Positions 1 through 9,419 of a stretch of DNA of 64,000 nucleotides are shown here, one piece after another. The translations under genes were made by a program, and so were the position numbers. The DNA lies in the NCBI RefSeq assembly GCF_900626075.1, contig NZ_UYZY01000007.1:1-64000 (forward strand), given 5' to 3'. The stretch is from Clostridium transplantifaecale. GTDB lineage: Bacteria; Bacillota; Clostridia; Lachnospirales; Lachnospiraceae. Within the stretch, counting starts at the first letter, position 1; each line of letters begins with the position of its first letter. The notes below the pieces were generated by a model. That model searched no databases. It was not told the DNA's origin and was given only the letters and a program-made list of their open reading frames with translations.

Positions 1-650
1 ATTCCAAGGTCCCCTTCGGAAAGTTTTCTCCTTCCTTCCCCGGGCAGGTTGTCGGCGGGACTGAAGACTCAGCGAAGGTTGTTGCCCCGTCCGCCGGCTT
101 CAGGGGCTGATTGTCTCTTTCGTCAAGTGGGGAGGTGGTATTGTCGCGGCCACAATATAGTCGTAACTATTTTACATTCTGACGATATCCTGGGTTGCAT
201 AAAAAGAGTATCAAAATAAACACTCTAAGATTATAAGATTATAAGCTTACATAGTCTCATAGTGAACAGGATGTAGTTTTCAGGCATCCGGGGAAACGTA
301 GTGGCAGCGACAAGCGCCTTCCCCCATTGAAGAAATAGGACAGATCAGCCGCCGCAGGCCAGGGGCCGGGCAGCCGTCCTGGCTGAGTCTTTTGTCCCGG
401 CCATAACCTTCCTGCGGGGAAGAAGGGAGAAAAAGATTCCGGAGGGAACCTGGGAGTTCATTGGCACTTACCGAGGTCTTTTCGAGGTTAGTACCATTAT
501 GTACTCCAATGAGCGCAAGCGTTTCCCGGAGGAACTTTTTCTGCCCGGATTCCCCGCCCGCGACATCCTGACGCCCGGGACGAAAGACTCATCGATCCCC
601 CTCACCACCCCGGCCCCTGGCCTGACGGCGGCGTCCTCATTTTTCAACTA
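1..650. repeat. Giant palindromic repeat, copy A (left part outside window)
   Basis: This is the right-hand ~650 bp of a non-coding repeat that recurs at 9417-12158 and 19963-20796. It begins inside the left arm, matching copy C from about position 20152 onward. It ends at the terminal motif CAACTA at 645-650. The reverse complement of the last ~145 bp resembles the left end of the other copies (TAGTTGA...GAGGACGCC). No credible reading frame lies within it. The TAG read on the minus strand at 648-650 is the stop codon of the adjacent histidine kinase, so repeat and gene touch. The same GGGGGATTTAG end context is seen at the right end of copy C. Confidence 0.85.
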
Positions 651-1700
651 AATCCCCCGTGGCAGAATCACCTTAAAACAACTCCCTTCATCCACCCTGC
701 TCTCCACTGAGATCGTCCCGCCCGACAATTCCACAATTCTCTTTGTAATCGACAGTCCCAGCCCGTTTCCGCTGCGTCCCAGCTCCTTATTCGCGCTGTA
801 GAATTTTTCAAACACGCGCCGTCTGGTACTTTCATCCATTCCAATCCCGGTATCTGAAATTGTAATCTCCACGGATTCCGGCAGAACCTGCATGGAAGCG
901 GCGATGCTGCCGCCTGCGGGTGTGAATTTGACTGCGTTCTGAAACAGGTTCAGCCATACCTGCATCAGAAGATCCGCATTGCCGAAATAGCGGACAGGTG
1001 GCAGGCTGATGTCCAGATCCAGATGCTTTTTCTCCCAGAGAGGTTCCAGCATAAGCAGGGCCTGGCGTATCTGCTCGTCCAGCTTAAAGTTTGACTGGCC
1101 GGTGATAATCTCCTGCTTTTCCAGGCGGGAGAGCATGAGGATATTGCCGGCCATGGAGGAAAGCTGTTTCGTGCTGTCCATTATAATGCGGATATACTCG
1201 TTTTTATCCTCTTCCGAGAGGGAAGGTTCCTGGAGCAGGGTGGCATAGCCCTCAATAGCTGCAAGGGGAGTCTTAAATTCATGGGAAATATTTGTCACAA
1301 AGTCGTTCCGGAAAGACTCGATGCTTCCCAGTTCCTGCACCATCCTGTTGAAATTGTCGGTCAGTTCCCTCAGTTCCCCCAGTGATTTCCCGGCCTCTAC
1401 CTGTATCGTGAAATCACCTTTTGCCACCTGCTTTGCAGCCTGGCTGATATTGCCCAGGGGCACCAGTACCTTGAACCACAATACCAGGGAGATGCCGAAA
1501 CTGATAAAGACGCTGCTCAGAAAAAAAATCAGGCTGGGGAAAAACGGGTTAAACTGCAGAAAGCGGATTTTCCGTTCCTCTCCGTTTGCAATGATGTTTA
1601 CCAGAAAACCTGCCATCAGCGGCATCACAGACAGGGTGATAAAAATAAGAATCAGCATAAGAAACCAATACTGCGGAAGATGAAAGTGATTCTTTTTCAT
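648..1700 (-). CDS. Membrane sensor histidine kinase (HAMP, HisKA, HATPase)
   Basis: A 350-residue sensor kinase that would autophosphorylate and pass phosphate to the response regulator encoded just upstream. Two membrane segments lie at about residues 11-35 and 53-80, followed by a HAMP linker (about 80-130). The phosphoacceptor His140 is in NISHEFKTPLAAI. The N box (QNAVKF), G1 box (DTGIGM), F box (FEKFYSA) and G2 box (GNGLGL) are all intact, so it should be active. The extracytoplasmic loop is short (about 20 residues), as in kinases that sense the membrane or a partner protein. The start overlaps the regulator stop by ATGA. The pair is divergent from an RND efflux operon, which it probably controls. 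The stop codon is provided by the end of repeat copy A. Confidence 0.93.
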   Translation of the reverse strand: MKKNHFHLPQYWFLMLILIFITLSVMPLMAGFLVNIIANGEERKIRFLQFNPFFPSLIFFLSSVFISFGISLVLWFKVLVPLGNISQAAKQVAKGDFTIQVEAGKSLGELRELTDNFNRMVQELGSIESFRNDFVTNISHEFKTPLAAIEGYATLLQEPSLSEEDKNEYIRIIMDSTKQLSSMAGNILMLSRLEKQEIITGQSNFKLDEQIRQALLMLEPLWEKKHLDLDISLPPVRYFGNADLLMQVWLNLFQNAVKFTPAGGSIAASMQVLPESVEITISDTGIGMDESTRRRVFEKFYSANKELGRSGNGLGLSITKRIVELSGGTISVESRVDEGSCFKVILPRGI

Positions 1701-2374
1701 AGTTCGGATTTCACCACCTTATATCCAAGACCTCTCACGGTCATGATCAGAAAATCGTCGCAGTCACGGAAACGTTCCCGCAGCCGGTTAACATGGACAT
1801 CCACGGTTCTTTCATCCGAGGTGGAGTCCATTCCCCAAATCTCATCCATAAGCTGCTGTCTGGTAAAAATCTTGTTGGGGTAGGACATCAGTTTATAGAG
1901 CAGATAGAACTCCTTTTGCGGGAGCAGTGTCTCTTCGCCGTTTATGGTCACGGTCAGGGCATCGTAATTGAGTGTAGTATTGCCGCATGTGATCCGGCGG
2001 TCCGTGGCGATTCTGGCCCGTTTTAACAGGGCGCCGACCCTCAGGACCATCTCGTTTACATCAATGGGTTTTACCATGTAATCATCGGTTCCGGCGAGGA
2101 ACCCTTCCTGTTTGTCTTCAAACCGTTCTTTTGCTGTAATAATAAGAATCGGGAGCGTGTACCCGTTTCCCCTCAGCGTTCGGATCAATTCATAGCCATC
2201 CATCCCCGGCATCATGACATCGGAAATAATCAAATCAATATATTCAGTGTCCAAAAGTTCAAGCGCCTCCCCGCCATCCGCCGCCGGAACGGCCAGATAC
2301 CCGCTGCGGTTTAAGACGGTGCAGAAAAGGGAGCGCAGTTTTACGTCGTCTTCTACGACCAGAACATGAAACAT
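1697..2374 (-). CDS. OmpR/PhoB-family response regulator
   Basis: A 225-residue response regulator. The receiver domain (residues 1-118) has the acidic pair E8/D9-D10, phosphoacceptor Asp52 in IISDVMMPG, and the conserved Lys in VKPID. The C-terminal winged helix (about 130-223) carries the RTVDVHVNRLRERF recognition region typical of OmpR-type regulators. It overlaps the kinase start by four bases, so the two are co-translated. Direct repeats of TTCAGTT spaced 11 bp apart lie in the 200-bp gap before the divergent efflux operon and are the likely binding site. Control of the efflux genes is inferred from position only. Confidence 0.93.
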   Translation of the reverse strand: MFHVLVVEDDVKLRSLFCTVLNRSGYLAVPAADGGEALELLDTEYIDLIISDVMMPGMDGYELIRTLRGNGYTLPILIITAKERFEDKQEGFLAGTDDYMVKPIDVNEMVLRVGALLKRARIATDRRITCGNTTLNYDALTVTINGEETLLPQKEFYLLYKLMSYPNKIFTRQQLMDEIWGMDSTSDERTVDVHVNRLRERFRDCDDFLIMTVRGLGYKVVKSEL

Positions 2375-2504
2375 ATATTTATCCTCCGTTCAATCAAACA
2401 TATCATTTCTAAAATTCATATCACATCTTTATGAACTAATTATAAACCGGAAGCTTAATTACAGGAATAATTTTAAAAATCAGGAGGGAACACAAAAAAA
2501 TCAC

Positions 2505-2564
2505 GGTTAGTTTATATTCAGTTCATGTTCAGTTGATTTTCCATTTAAAGAGGGATGGTATACT
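2505..2564 (+). promoter_or_regulatory. Probable response-regulator box and promoter of the efflux operon
   Basis: TTCAGTT occurs at 2517-2523 and again at 2528-2534, a period of 11 bp, one DNA turn, as expected for tandem OmpR-type half-sites. A good -10 hexamer TATACT is at 2559-2564, but no consensus -35 stands 17 bp upstream. The nearest candidate, TTGATT at 2533-2538, is 20 bp away and overlaps the second repeat. That arrangement suits a promoter needing an activator. Confidence 0.5.
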
Positions 2565-2687
2565 CAGCTCAATTTGAAACCTGAGGTGGGGAATACCATT
2601 GTGCGCAAAACCTTGTTTTTACAAGGTTTGCAGTACTGTGGACAGTGGGAGGAGATTCCTGCACCGGTCAGTGAGGAGGACCAGATA

Positions 2688-3869
2688 ATGATAAAAGAGA
2701 AAGTAAACTCGTTTATAAAAGCGGCTAAGAAGAGGAAAAAACTGACAGCGGCAGCCGTTATTCTGATTGTTCTGGTTGCGGCGGCAGCGGCCAGGGGAGG
2801 AAAAGAAAAAGCGATGCCGGGCGGGATGATGGGTGGCCAGGAGATGAACAATGTCGCAACCGTAAAAGCGGAGGTTCCGGCGACCGGCAGTCTTGAGAAG
2901 ACGACCAGCCTGGCAGGGACGGTGGAGCCGGCGGATGTGGTTTATGTTTACGCGAAAGCGGGAGGAGATGTAACTTCTGTTCTCGTCAAAGCGGGAGATA
3001 CGGTGGAAGCGGGCCAGCTTCTGTGCACCATTGACACGGAACAGGTGGACACCGCCAAAAATTCCATGGATTCGGCGGCGATCTCCCTGTCGGAGGCACA
3101 GAGCACCCTGAACAGGATGCAGCTTTTATACCAGGGCGGCGATATATCCGACCAGGAATGGGAACAGTACCAGAATAATGTAAAGAGCGCCAAACTGCAG
3201 TATGAATCGGCAAAGCTGGCCTACGAAAAGCAGGTGGAATACAGTTCCGTAACAGCTCCAATCGGAGGGAAGATAGAGAGCTGTGATCTTGAGGTGTATG
3301 ACCGCGTAAATCAGTCGGCTCAGCTTTGCGTCATTTCAGGCCAGGGTAACAAGAGAGTTTCCTTTTATGTAACGGAGAATGTGGTCCAGAATCTGAGCCA
3401 GGGCGACAAGATGACAATCGAGAGGGATGGAAATTCCTACGAGGGTGTAATCAGCGATATCAGCACCATGGTGGACGATTCAAACGGCCTTTTCAAGATA
3501 AAAGCGGATCTGACGGAAGTGAATTCCGTTGCGACGGGCAGCGTGGTCAAGGTGAAGGTAGTTTCCGAAAGAGCCGACAACGTGATGACAGTGCCGGTGG
3601 ATGCCATTTATTATGACGGGGGCGTAGGAAATGTTTACGTATACGAAGACGGGACCATACATAAAAAAGAGGTGGAAGTCGGCCTCTACGATTCGGAGAC
3701 AGCGGAGATACGCTCCGGCCTGACGGCGGAAGAAATGGTAGTCAGCACATGGAGTTCCCAGCTTTACGAGGGTTCTACAGTCAATTTAAAGACGGAGGAA
3801 GATACCACGCAGGCGCTTGCAGACGCAGGTGATGCAGCGGGAGAAAAACCGGTGGGAGGGGATAATTAA
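2688..3869 (+). CDS. RND efflux periplasmic-adaptor-like protein (HlyD/AcrA family)
   Basis: A 393-residue membrane-fusion protein that would couple the pump encoded next to an outer partner. A basic stretch (AAKKRKK) precedes one membrane anchor (VILIVLVAAAAA). It then has the biotinyl-lipoyl half-motifs (VLVKAGDTVEAGQLLCTID and SVTAPIGGKI), a helical hairpin of about 70 residues rich in Ala/Gln, a beta-barrel part and a membrane-proximal part. I chose the ATG at 2688 because GAGGAGG stands just upstream. A TTG 38 codons earlier gives an unlikely N-terminal extension. The stop and the pump start share one base (TAATG), so the two are translationally coupled. It lies first in a four-gene efflux operon. 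Confidence 0.9.
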   Translation: MIKEKVNSFIKAAKKRKKLTAAAVILIVLVAAAAARGGKEKAMPGGMMGGQEMNNVATVKAEVPATGSLEKTTSLAGTVEPADVVYVYAKAGGDVTSVLVKAGDTVEAGQLLCTIDTEQVDTAKNSMDSAAISLSEAQSTLNRMQLLYQGGDISDQEWEQYQNNVKSAKLQYESAKLAYEKQVEYSSVTAPIGGKIESCDLEVYDRVNQSAQLCVISGQGNKRVSFYVTENVVQNLSQGDKMTIERDGNSYEGVISDISTMVDDSNGLFKIKADLTEVNSVATGSVVKVKVVSERADNVMTVPVDAIYYDGGVGNVYVYEDGTIHKKEVEVGLYDSETAEIRSGLTAEEMVVSTWSSQLYEGSTVNLKTEEDTTQALADAGDAAGEKPVGGDN

Positions 3870-6800
3870 TGGGAAGAGGAATTACAAAGTACGTCCTTAA
3901 ACATCCGGTCACTACAGTTATGGCGCTTCTCTGCCTCATTGTTTTCGGTATCTCATCCATTTTCTCGGCAAAGCTGGAACAGATGCCGGATATGGAGACG
4001 CCGATGCTGATTGTCAGGGCCAGTTATTCCGGTGCAGGCCCGGAAGATATCTGTGAGTTGGTGACGGAGCCGATCGAGGACGCCATCAGTACGCTGGAAG
4101 GCGTAAAGAGCATGAGTTCCTCATCGAACGACGGCAGCGCCATGGTAATGCTGGAATACGATTACGGAACTGATATGGATGAAGCTTACGATAATCTGAA
4201 AAAACAGCTTGAGAATGCGGAGAGGAATCTTCCCGACGATGTGGATACCTCTATTATGGAGATGAGCATGAATGCGGGAACGACAATGATGCTCTCCATC
4301 AGCCATTCGGAACAGGATAATCTCTACGATTACGTTGATCAAAATATTGTTCCGGAGTTTGAACGTATTTCTTCGGTAGCGGAAGTGAGCGCTATGGGCG
4401 GCTCCTCCGAATATGTAAAGATTGAGCTTCTTTCGGAAAAACTTACACAGTACGGGCTGACTATGAACGACGTCACTTCGGCCATCAGTTCGGCAAACCT
4501 GGCTTACCCTTCCGGGGAGGCCGTGGCAGGAAACCTGGAATTGTCAGTGACCACATCTCTGGAGACGGAAAAAGTGGATGAACTGAAAGACATTCCGGTT
4601 GCCACCGCAACAGGCGATCTGGTTATGCTGTCGGATGTGGCAAATATCTATGAGGCAAAAGAGGAGAGGGGAGGCGTTTCCCGCTACAATGGGGAGGAGA
4701 CGATTTCCCTTTCTATTACAAAGCAGCAGAGCAATACGGCTATGGAAGTTTCCAGTGCGGTAAAGAGCGCCATCGAGGCGCTTGAGGCAGCCGATGAGAA
4801 TTTGCATATCAATGTGGCAAACGACACTTCGGAGAGCATTATGGATTCACTGATGGATGTGGCGGAGACCATGGTGCTGGCTGTTTTTATTTCCATGATT
4901 GTCATTTTCCTGTTTTTCGGTGATTATAAGGCGTCCCTGATTGTAGGAAGTTCCATCCCCACGTCCATTCTGATGTCGCTGATTGCAATCACGGCGGCCG
5001 GTTTTTCTCTGAATGTCATCACGATGAGCGCCCTGGTTCTCGGCGTTGGTATGATGGTGGATAACTCTATCGTTGTGCTGGAAAGCTGTTTCAGAGCCAC
5101 GGCTGAGGGCGATGATAAGGGAATCCTCGGATACAGTAAGGCGGCCCTGGAAGGAACGTCGATTGTCGGAAACTCCATTATTGGCTCCACCATTACAACT
5201 TGTGTTGTATTTATTCCTCTGGCGGCAATCCAGGGAATGACGGGCCAGATGTTTAAGCCGTTAGGCTTTACTGTTGTCTTCTGTATGCTGGCTTCTCTTT
5301 TGTCGGCCATGACGATTGTTCCGCTCTGTTATCTCTTCTATAAACCGATAGAAACGCAGAAGGCGCTTATGTCACGCCCGATAGACCGGTTTCAGCGGTT
5401 TTACCGCAGAGTAATGGAAAAACTGCTGAGACGGAAGGGAATCGTAATGCTGGCTTCCATCGCTATTATGGCTGCGACCATTTACATGGCGTCGGGAATG
5501 CAGGCGGAGCTTATGACCTCCGACGATACCGGTACGGTCAGCGTCAGCATTGAGACCAGGCCGGGACTTTTACAGGAGAAAGTAAGCGATGCCCTGGAAC
5601 AGGCCGAGGCTGTCGTAGCAGCGGATGATAACGTGGATTCCTATATGCTGCGCTATAACGGGGACAGCGGCAGCATCACCGCTTACCTGAAGGACAAAAG
5701 GAGTATGGACACGGAGGATGTTGCCGATCTGTGGCAGAAGGAGATGGATAACATTGAAAACTGCACCATCGACGTCTCGGCGTCCACGTCCATGAGCTTT
5801 ATGGGAGGCCAGAGAGGCTATGAGGTACTCCTGCACGGCACCCAGTATGATGAACTGAAGGAAGTCAGCGACAAGATAGTAAAGGAACTGACGGCGAGGG
5901 ATGACATCATCAATGTCCATTCCAGTATTGAAAATAATGCCCCTATCGTCACGCTCAAGGTAGACCCGGTAATGGCAAAAGCCCACGGCCTGACCGCTTC
6001 CTCCATTGGTTCCACGGTCAACCAGATGTTGAGCGGTGTTGAGGCAACGACACTGAAAGTGGACGGCGAGGAGATTTCCGTCCAGGTGGAATACCCGGAG
6101 GATGAATACAGAACAGTGGATCAGGTGAAAGATATCATTCTCACCGATTCCAAAGGCGGCAAAGTGGCTCTCACCCAGGTAGCAGACGTTATTTTCAAAG
6201 ATAGTCCGTCTTCCATATCAAAGACGGATAAAGCATATGAAATTACAATCAGCGGAGATTACACGGGCGGAAATACTAAGGCAGCCATCGACAGCGAAGT
6301 CATTTCCCCAAACCTGACGGGAACCATTACGCTGGGAACTAACAGCAGGGACAGAATGATGCAGGAGGAGTTCAGTTCCCTCTATTCGGCTATCGCTATT
6401 GCCGTATTTTTGGTATTCGTCGTAATGTCGAGCCAGTTTGAGTCGGTAAAATTTTCCGTCATGGTTATGACAACAATCCCGTTCAGCCTGGTGGGGTCCT
6501 TCGGATTCCTGAAAATCACCGGAGTCACTATCAGTATGACGACGCTGCTCGGTTTCCTGATCCTCATCGGAACCGTTGTAAATAATGGTATCCTTTACGT
6601 GGATACGGTGAACCAGTACCGGCAGGAGATGGATTTACATACGGCCCTGATTGAGGCGGGCGCAACCCGAATCCGGCCTATCCTGATGACAAGTTTGACA
6701 ACGATTCTTTCCATGATCCCAATGGCTATGGCAATCGGAAGCAGCGGTTCCACGACCCAGGGTATTGCGATTGTAGATATTGGCGGACTGGCGGTCGGCG

Positions 6801-6883
6801 TCGTTGTGGCGTTGTTCATGCTGCCTGTTTATTACGGACTGCTGAGCAGGAGGCCAAAAGAAGAATATCAGGATATAGATTAA
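3869..6883 (+). CDS. RND-family efflux pump
   Basis: A 1004-residue inner-membrane transporter of the AcrB/SwrC type. It begins with a cytoplasmic stub and TM1 (VTTVMALLCLIVFGISSIF), has a large external loop, then a block of six membrane segments (about residues 335-540), a second external loop, and a final block ending near residue 995. The TM4 proton-relay region reads GMMVDNSIVVLES, with one Asp followed by Asn, as in many Gram-positive members and unlike the DD pair of AcrB. Length and both RND halves are complete. Substrate cannot be deduced. It is coupled to the adaptor gene and followed by two TolC-like genes. Confidence 0.95.
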   Translation: MGRGITKYVLKHPVTTVMALLCLIVFGISSIFSAKLEQMPDMETPMLIVRASYSGAGPEDICELVTEPIEDAISTLEGVKSMSSSSNDGSAMVMLEYDYGTDMDEAYDNLKKQLENAERNLPDDVDTSIMEMSMNAGTTMMLSISHSEQDNLYDYVDQNIVPEFERISSVAEVSAMGGSSEYVKIELLSEKLTQYGLTMNDVTSAISSANLAYPSGEAVAGNLELSVTTSLETEKVDELKDIPVATATGDLVMLSDVANIYEAKEERGGVSRYNGEETISLSITKQQSNTAMEVSSAVKSAIEALEAADENLHINVANDTSESIMDSLMDVAETMVLAVFISMIVIFLFFGDYKASLIVGSSIPTSILMSLIAITAAGFSLNVITMSALVLGVGMMVDNSIVVLESCFRATAEGDDKGILGYSKAALEGTSIVGNSIIGSTITTCVVFIPLAAIQGMTGQMFKPLGFTVVFCMLASLLSAMTIVPLCYLFYKPIETQKALMSRPIDRFQRFYRRVMEKLLRRKGIVMLASIAIMAATIYMASGMQAELMTSDDTGTVSVSIETRPGLLQEKVSDALEQAEAVVAADDNVDSYMLRYNGDSGSITAYLKDKRSMDTEDVADLWQKEMDNIENCTIDVSASTSMSFMGGQRGYEVLLHGTQYDELKEVSDKIVKELTARDDIINVHSSIENNAPIVTLKVDPVMAKAHGLTASSIGSTVNQMLSGVEATTLKVDGEEISVQVEYPEDEYRTVDQVKDIILTDSKGGKVALTQVADVIFKDSPSSISKTDKAYEITISGDYTGGNTKAAIDSEVISPNLTGTITLGTNSRDRMMQEEFSSLYSAIAIAVFLVFVVMSSQFESVKFSVMVMTTIPFSLVGSFGFLKITGVTISMTTLLGFLILIGTVVNNGILYVDTVNQYRQEMDLHTALIEAGATRIRPILMTSLTTILSMIPMAMAIGSSGSTTQGIAIVDIGGLAVGVVVALFMLPVYYGLLSRRPKEEYQDID

Positions 6884-6938
6884 AAGAGCCGTTTTTGCAG
6901 GATAAAATATTTACAGGAAATCAGGAAGGAAGAGAGGA

Positions 6939-8114
6939 ATGCGGAAAAAAAACAGAAAAGGGGCGCGGTTCTGCGTCCTGGCGGCCGGAACTGCCATATT
7001 TTCTTTGACAGTTCCCCATGCAGCCCTGGCGGCCAGTCCGCCGTTTGCCTATACAGAGGAAAAATGGGCGTCCATGAGGGATAATAAGCTGGAATTTGAC
7101 GAGATAGGAGATTTGATTCACGAGTATAACAGCACCGTTTTGAGCAATCAGATTGCCTACGAGGACTATAAAGGAAAAGACAGCGACGAGGTGGCCCAGA
7201 CTTACTACGATACGGCTGACGAGATATATGGAAGTATCGAATACCCGGATTCGGACGACGCTAATTACGGTTCCAGCCTGGCGGCAGCCCAGAGCAGTGA
7301 ACTTCAGGCCGACCAGATGATGGAACGGGGAGACGAAAACGTATCGGACGGCGATGTGGTGAAGTGGGGATATGACAAGACGGAAAAATCCCTTGTCCAG
7401 TCCGCCCAGACCCTGATGATCACGTACTGGAACTCCGTCCTGTCCCTGGAAAACAGCAAGAACACCAGGGAGACGGCTGAAAAGGCGTGTCAGACGGCCG
7501 AACTTCAGGCCGCGGCAGGCACGGCGACCCAGACGGCTGTCCTGAACGCGAAAGATACGCTGCTTCAGGCGGAAGCCGCCATTACATCGGCTGAAAGCAC
7601 GATAACGTCTACAAAAGAGAATCTGTGCCTGATGATGGGCTGGAAATACGGGGATGAGGTGGAGATTGGCGCCCTCCCGGAGCCGGATCCGTCAAAGAGC
7701 AGCACAATCAATTTGGAAGAAGATCTGGTCAAAGCGGTGGAAAATAACTATGAGCTGAAAATTCTGACCCGGCAAGTTAAAAATGCCAAGGTGGGCGCTA
7801 CACAGAGGCAGTATGAGGAGACATTGAAAAGCAGTGAGGAGGCGGTGAAGGCCAACGTGAAATCGGCATGGCAGAGTCTTCTGCTGGCGGAAAACCAGTA
7901 TTCCCAGACCCTGAAGAGCTTTGAGTTGGAGGAAAAAACCATGCAGTCGGCCGAGCGTAAGAAAGCGGCCGGAACCATGAGCCAGAATGCATATCAGAGT
8001 CAGCAGACCTCCTATACCAAGGCAAAGACGGAAAAAGAAACGGCCGCGCTGTCGCTTTTAAAGGCCCAATATGCCTATCAGTGGGCGGTGGACGGCCTGG
8101 CATCCACAACATAA
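6939..8114 (+). CDS. TolC-like (outer membrane efflux protein family) secreted protein 1
   Basis: A 391-residue exported protein with a signal peptide (KKNRKGARF basic start, hydrophobic core, cleavage probably after ALAA). The rest is long amphipathic helix, rich in Ala, Gln, Glu and Lys. It contains the TolC-family hallmark of paired repeats: SLVQSAQTLMITYWN in the first half and a related coiled coil at about 290-385 ending in AQYAYQWAVDG. RBS AGGAAGGAAGAGAGG precedes the ATG. In diderm bacteria this family forms the outer channel of RND pumps. Here, in an apparent monoderm, the channel role is uncertain. The second copy downstream shares the same ending (SYQWAIKG), suggesting duplication. 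Confidence 0.85.
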   Translation: MRKKNRKGARFCVLAAGTAIFSLTVPHAALAASPPFAYTEEKWASMRDNKLEFDEIGDLIHEYNSTVLSNQIAYEDYKGKDSDEVAQTYYDTADEIYGSIEYPDSDDANYGSSLAAAQSSELQADQMMERGDENVSDGDVVKWGYDKTEKSLVQSAQTLMITYWNSVLSLENSKNTRETAEKACQTAELQAAAGTATQTAVLNAKDTLLQAEAAITSAESTITSTKENLCLMMGWKYGDEVEIGALPEPDPSKSSTINLEEDLVKAVENNYELKILTRQVKNAKVGATQRQYEETLKSSEEAVKANVKSAWQSLLLAENQYSQTLKSFELEEKTMQSAERKKAAGTMSQNAYQSQQTSYTKAKTEKETAALSLLKAQYAYQWAVDGLASTT

Positions 8115-8201
8115 AGATCTACGGTGGGTGCATTCAAAAGGAGGGGCATCTGGGGCGTAATGCGCCGGCAACGTAATCCATAGCATAAAGGAGGAAGCAG
8201 A

Positions 8202-9419
8202 TTGAATAGAAGAATAGCGGGATGGGCGGCAGCAGCCGGAACGGCCTTAAGCCTGCTGTACCAGCTTCCGGTGCAGGCCGCATCAGGGCCTCTGATATCG
8301 GGCCTGGAGGAGTCGGGAGAAGCGGAAGGGCCTGCCCTTGCCGAGAATTGGGAAGAAGCGGATGAGTCCGGTGGAACGGCGGCAGTCAGCGAGGAGGCTT
8401 TGAATGATAACCTGATAGAGTACATCGAACTGGAACAGCTCATCCGCACCGGAAACAGCAGTGCAATCAACACACAGAAGAGCTATGAAAACAGTCTGGA
8501 AATCTATCAGGCAGCCTATGATTCCCTGATGAGCGCAAAACGTGACATGATCAACAAGGCGGATGAACTGGAAGACGAAGGGGCAGCCGATGAGCTTATT
8601 GCAAACTATGACCAGAACGCAAAGATTCTCTCATCATCGGCCAGTCAGATGAAGAGAAGCATCAATTCCCTGAATTCCGCCACCAGCCAGGCGTCTGTCA
8701 GCAGGACCATTAACAGCCTTGTCAAATCGGCCCAGACCCTGATGTATTCTTATAAGCAGATGGAATATCAGGTCAGCGCAGCCGAAAAGCGGGCAGAAGC
8801 CCAGAGCGCAGCATACGAACTGGCATCATCCAAGAGGCAGGCCGGATTGCTTACGGAGACAGACCTTCTGGAGGCGGAAAAGAGCCTTTTAAACGCCCAG
8901 GCCTCATTACAGTCCACGAAAGACAGCGCAGATAAGCTGAAACGCCAATTAGCCATTATGACGGGGAAAAATGCGAATGAGATACAGATCGGCGAAATCC
9001 CGGCCGTCACACAGGAAGAGCTGGACCAAATGAATCTATCGGAGGACAAGGAAAAAGCGGTAATCGCCGATTCAAACGTCAAATCGGTTAAGAAGAGTAC
9101 CGCAACCGGCGACACGGCCCGGAAACTGCGAAGACAGCAGCTTGCAGAGGCTGAGGGAACCGCCAGTCTGACTATGGATGAACTCTATCAGGCTGTGACG
9201 GAGGCAAAACAGCTTTATGAGGGGGCGGCGGCATCCTATACGGCGGCAGAAAAAGATTATGGCGCTTTACAGACAAAATACAGGGCCGGCATGATCAATA
9301 AAAGCACATATCTGTCCGGGGAGGCGACATGGTATACGGCGATTGCTTCCTACAAGAGTGCGGAGATCACTTATAAGCAGGCGGCGGCGTCTTATCAGTG
9401 GGCAATAAAGGGGGTTTAG
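8202..9419 (+). CDS. TolC-like secreted protein 2
   Basis: A 405-residue paralogue of the gene before it. It starts with TTG behind a strong RBS (AAAGGAGGAAGCAG). The signal peptide is about 27 residues long (MNRRIAGW... to VQA). An acidic linker follows (about 28-70), then long coiled coils with the shared SLVKSAQTLMYSYKQ motif and the closing SYQWAIKGV. Together with the adaptor and pump it completes a tripartite-looking set with two different TolC-like members. The TAG stop at 9417-9419 is the first three bases of repeat copy B, and the preceding GGGGGTT is also shared with repeat ends elsewhere. The last codons may therefore have been supplied by the repeat. Confidence 0.85.
   Translation: MNRRIAGWAAAAGTALSLLYQLPVQAASGPLISGLEESGEAEGPALAENWEEADESGGTAAVSEEALNDNLIEYIELEQLIRTGNSSAINTQKSYENSLEIYQAAYDSLMSAKRDMINKADELEDEGAADELIANYDQNAKILSSSASQMKRSINSLNSATSQASVSRTINSLVKSAQTLMYSYKQMEYQVSAAEKRAEAQSAAYELASSKRQAGLLTETDLLEAEKSLLNAQASLQSTKDSADKLKRQLAIMTGKNANEIQIGEIPAVTQEELDQMNLSEDKEKAVIADSNVKSVKKSTATGDTARKLRRQQLAEAEGTASLTMDELYQAVTEAKQLYEGAAASYTAAEKDYGALQTKYRAGMINKSTYLSGEATWYTAIASYKSAEITYKQAAASYQWAIKGV

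Noticed and set aside
2574-2687. TTG-started N-terminal extension of the efflux adaptor
   Set aside because: Lies directly at the promoter; the ATG at 2688 has a good ribosome site and gives a normal N-terminus.
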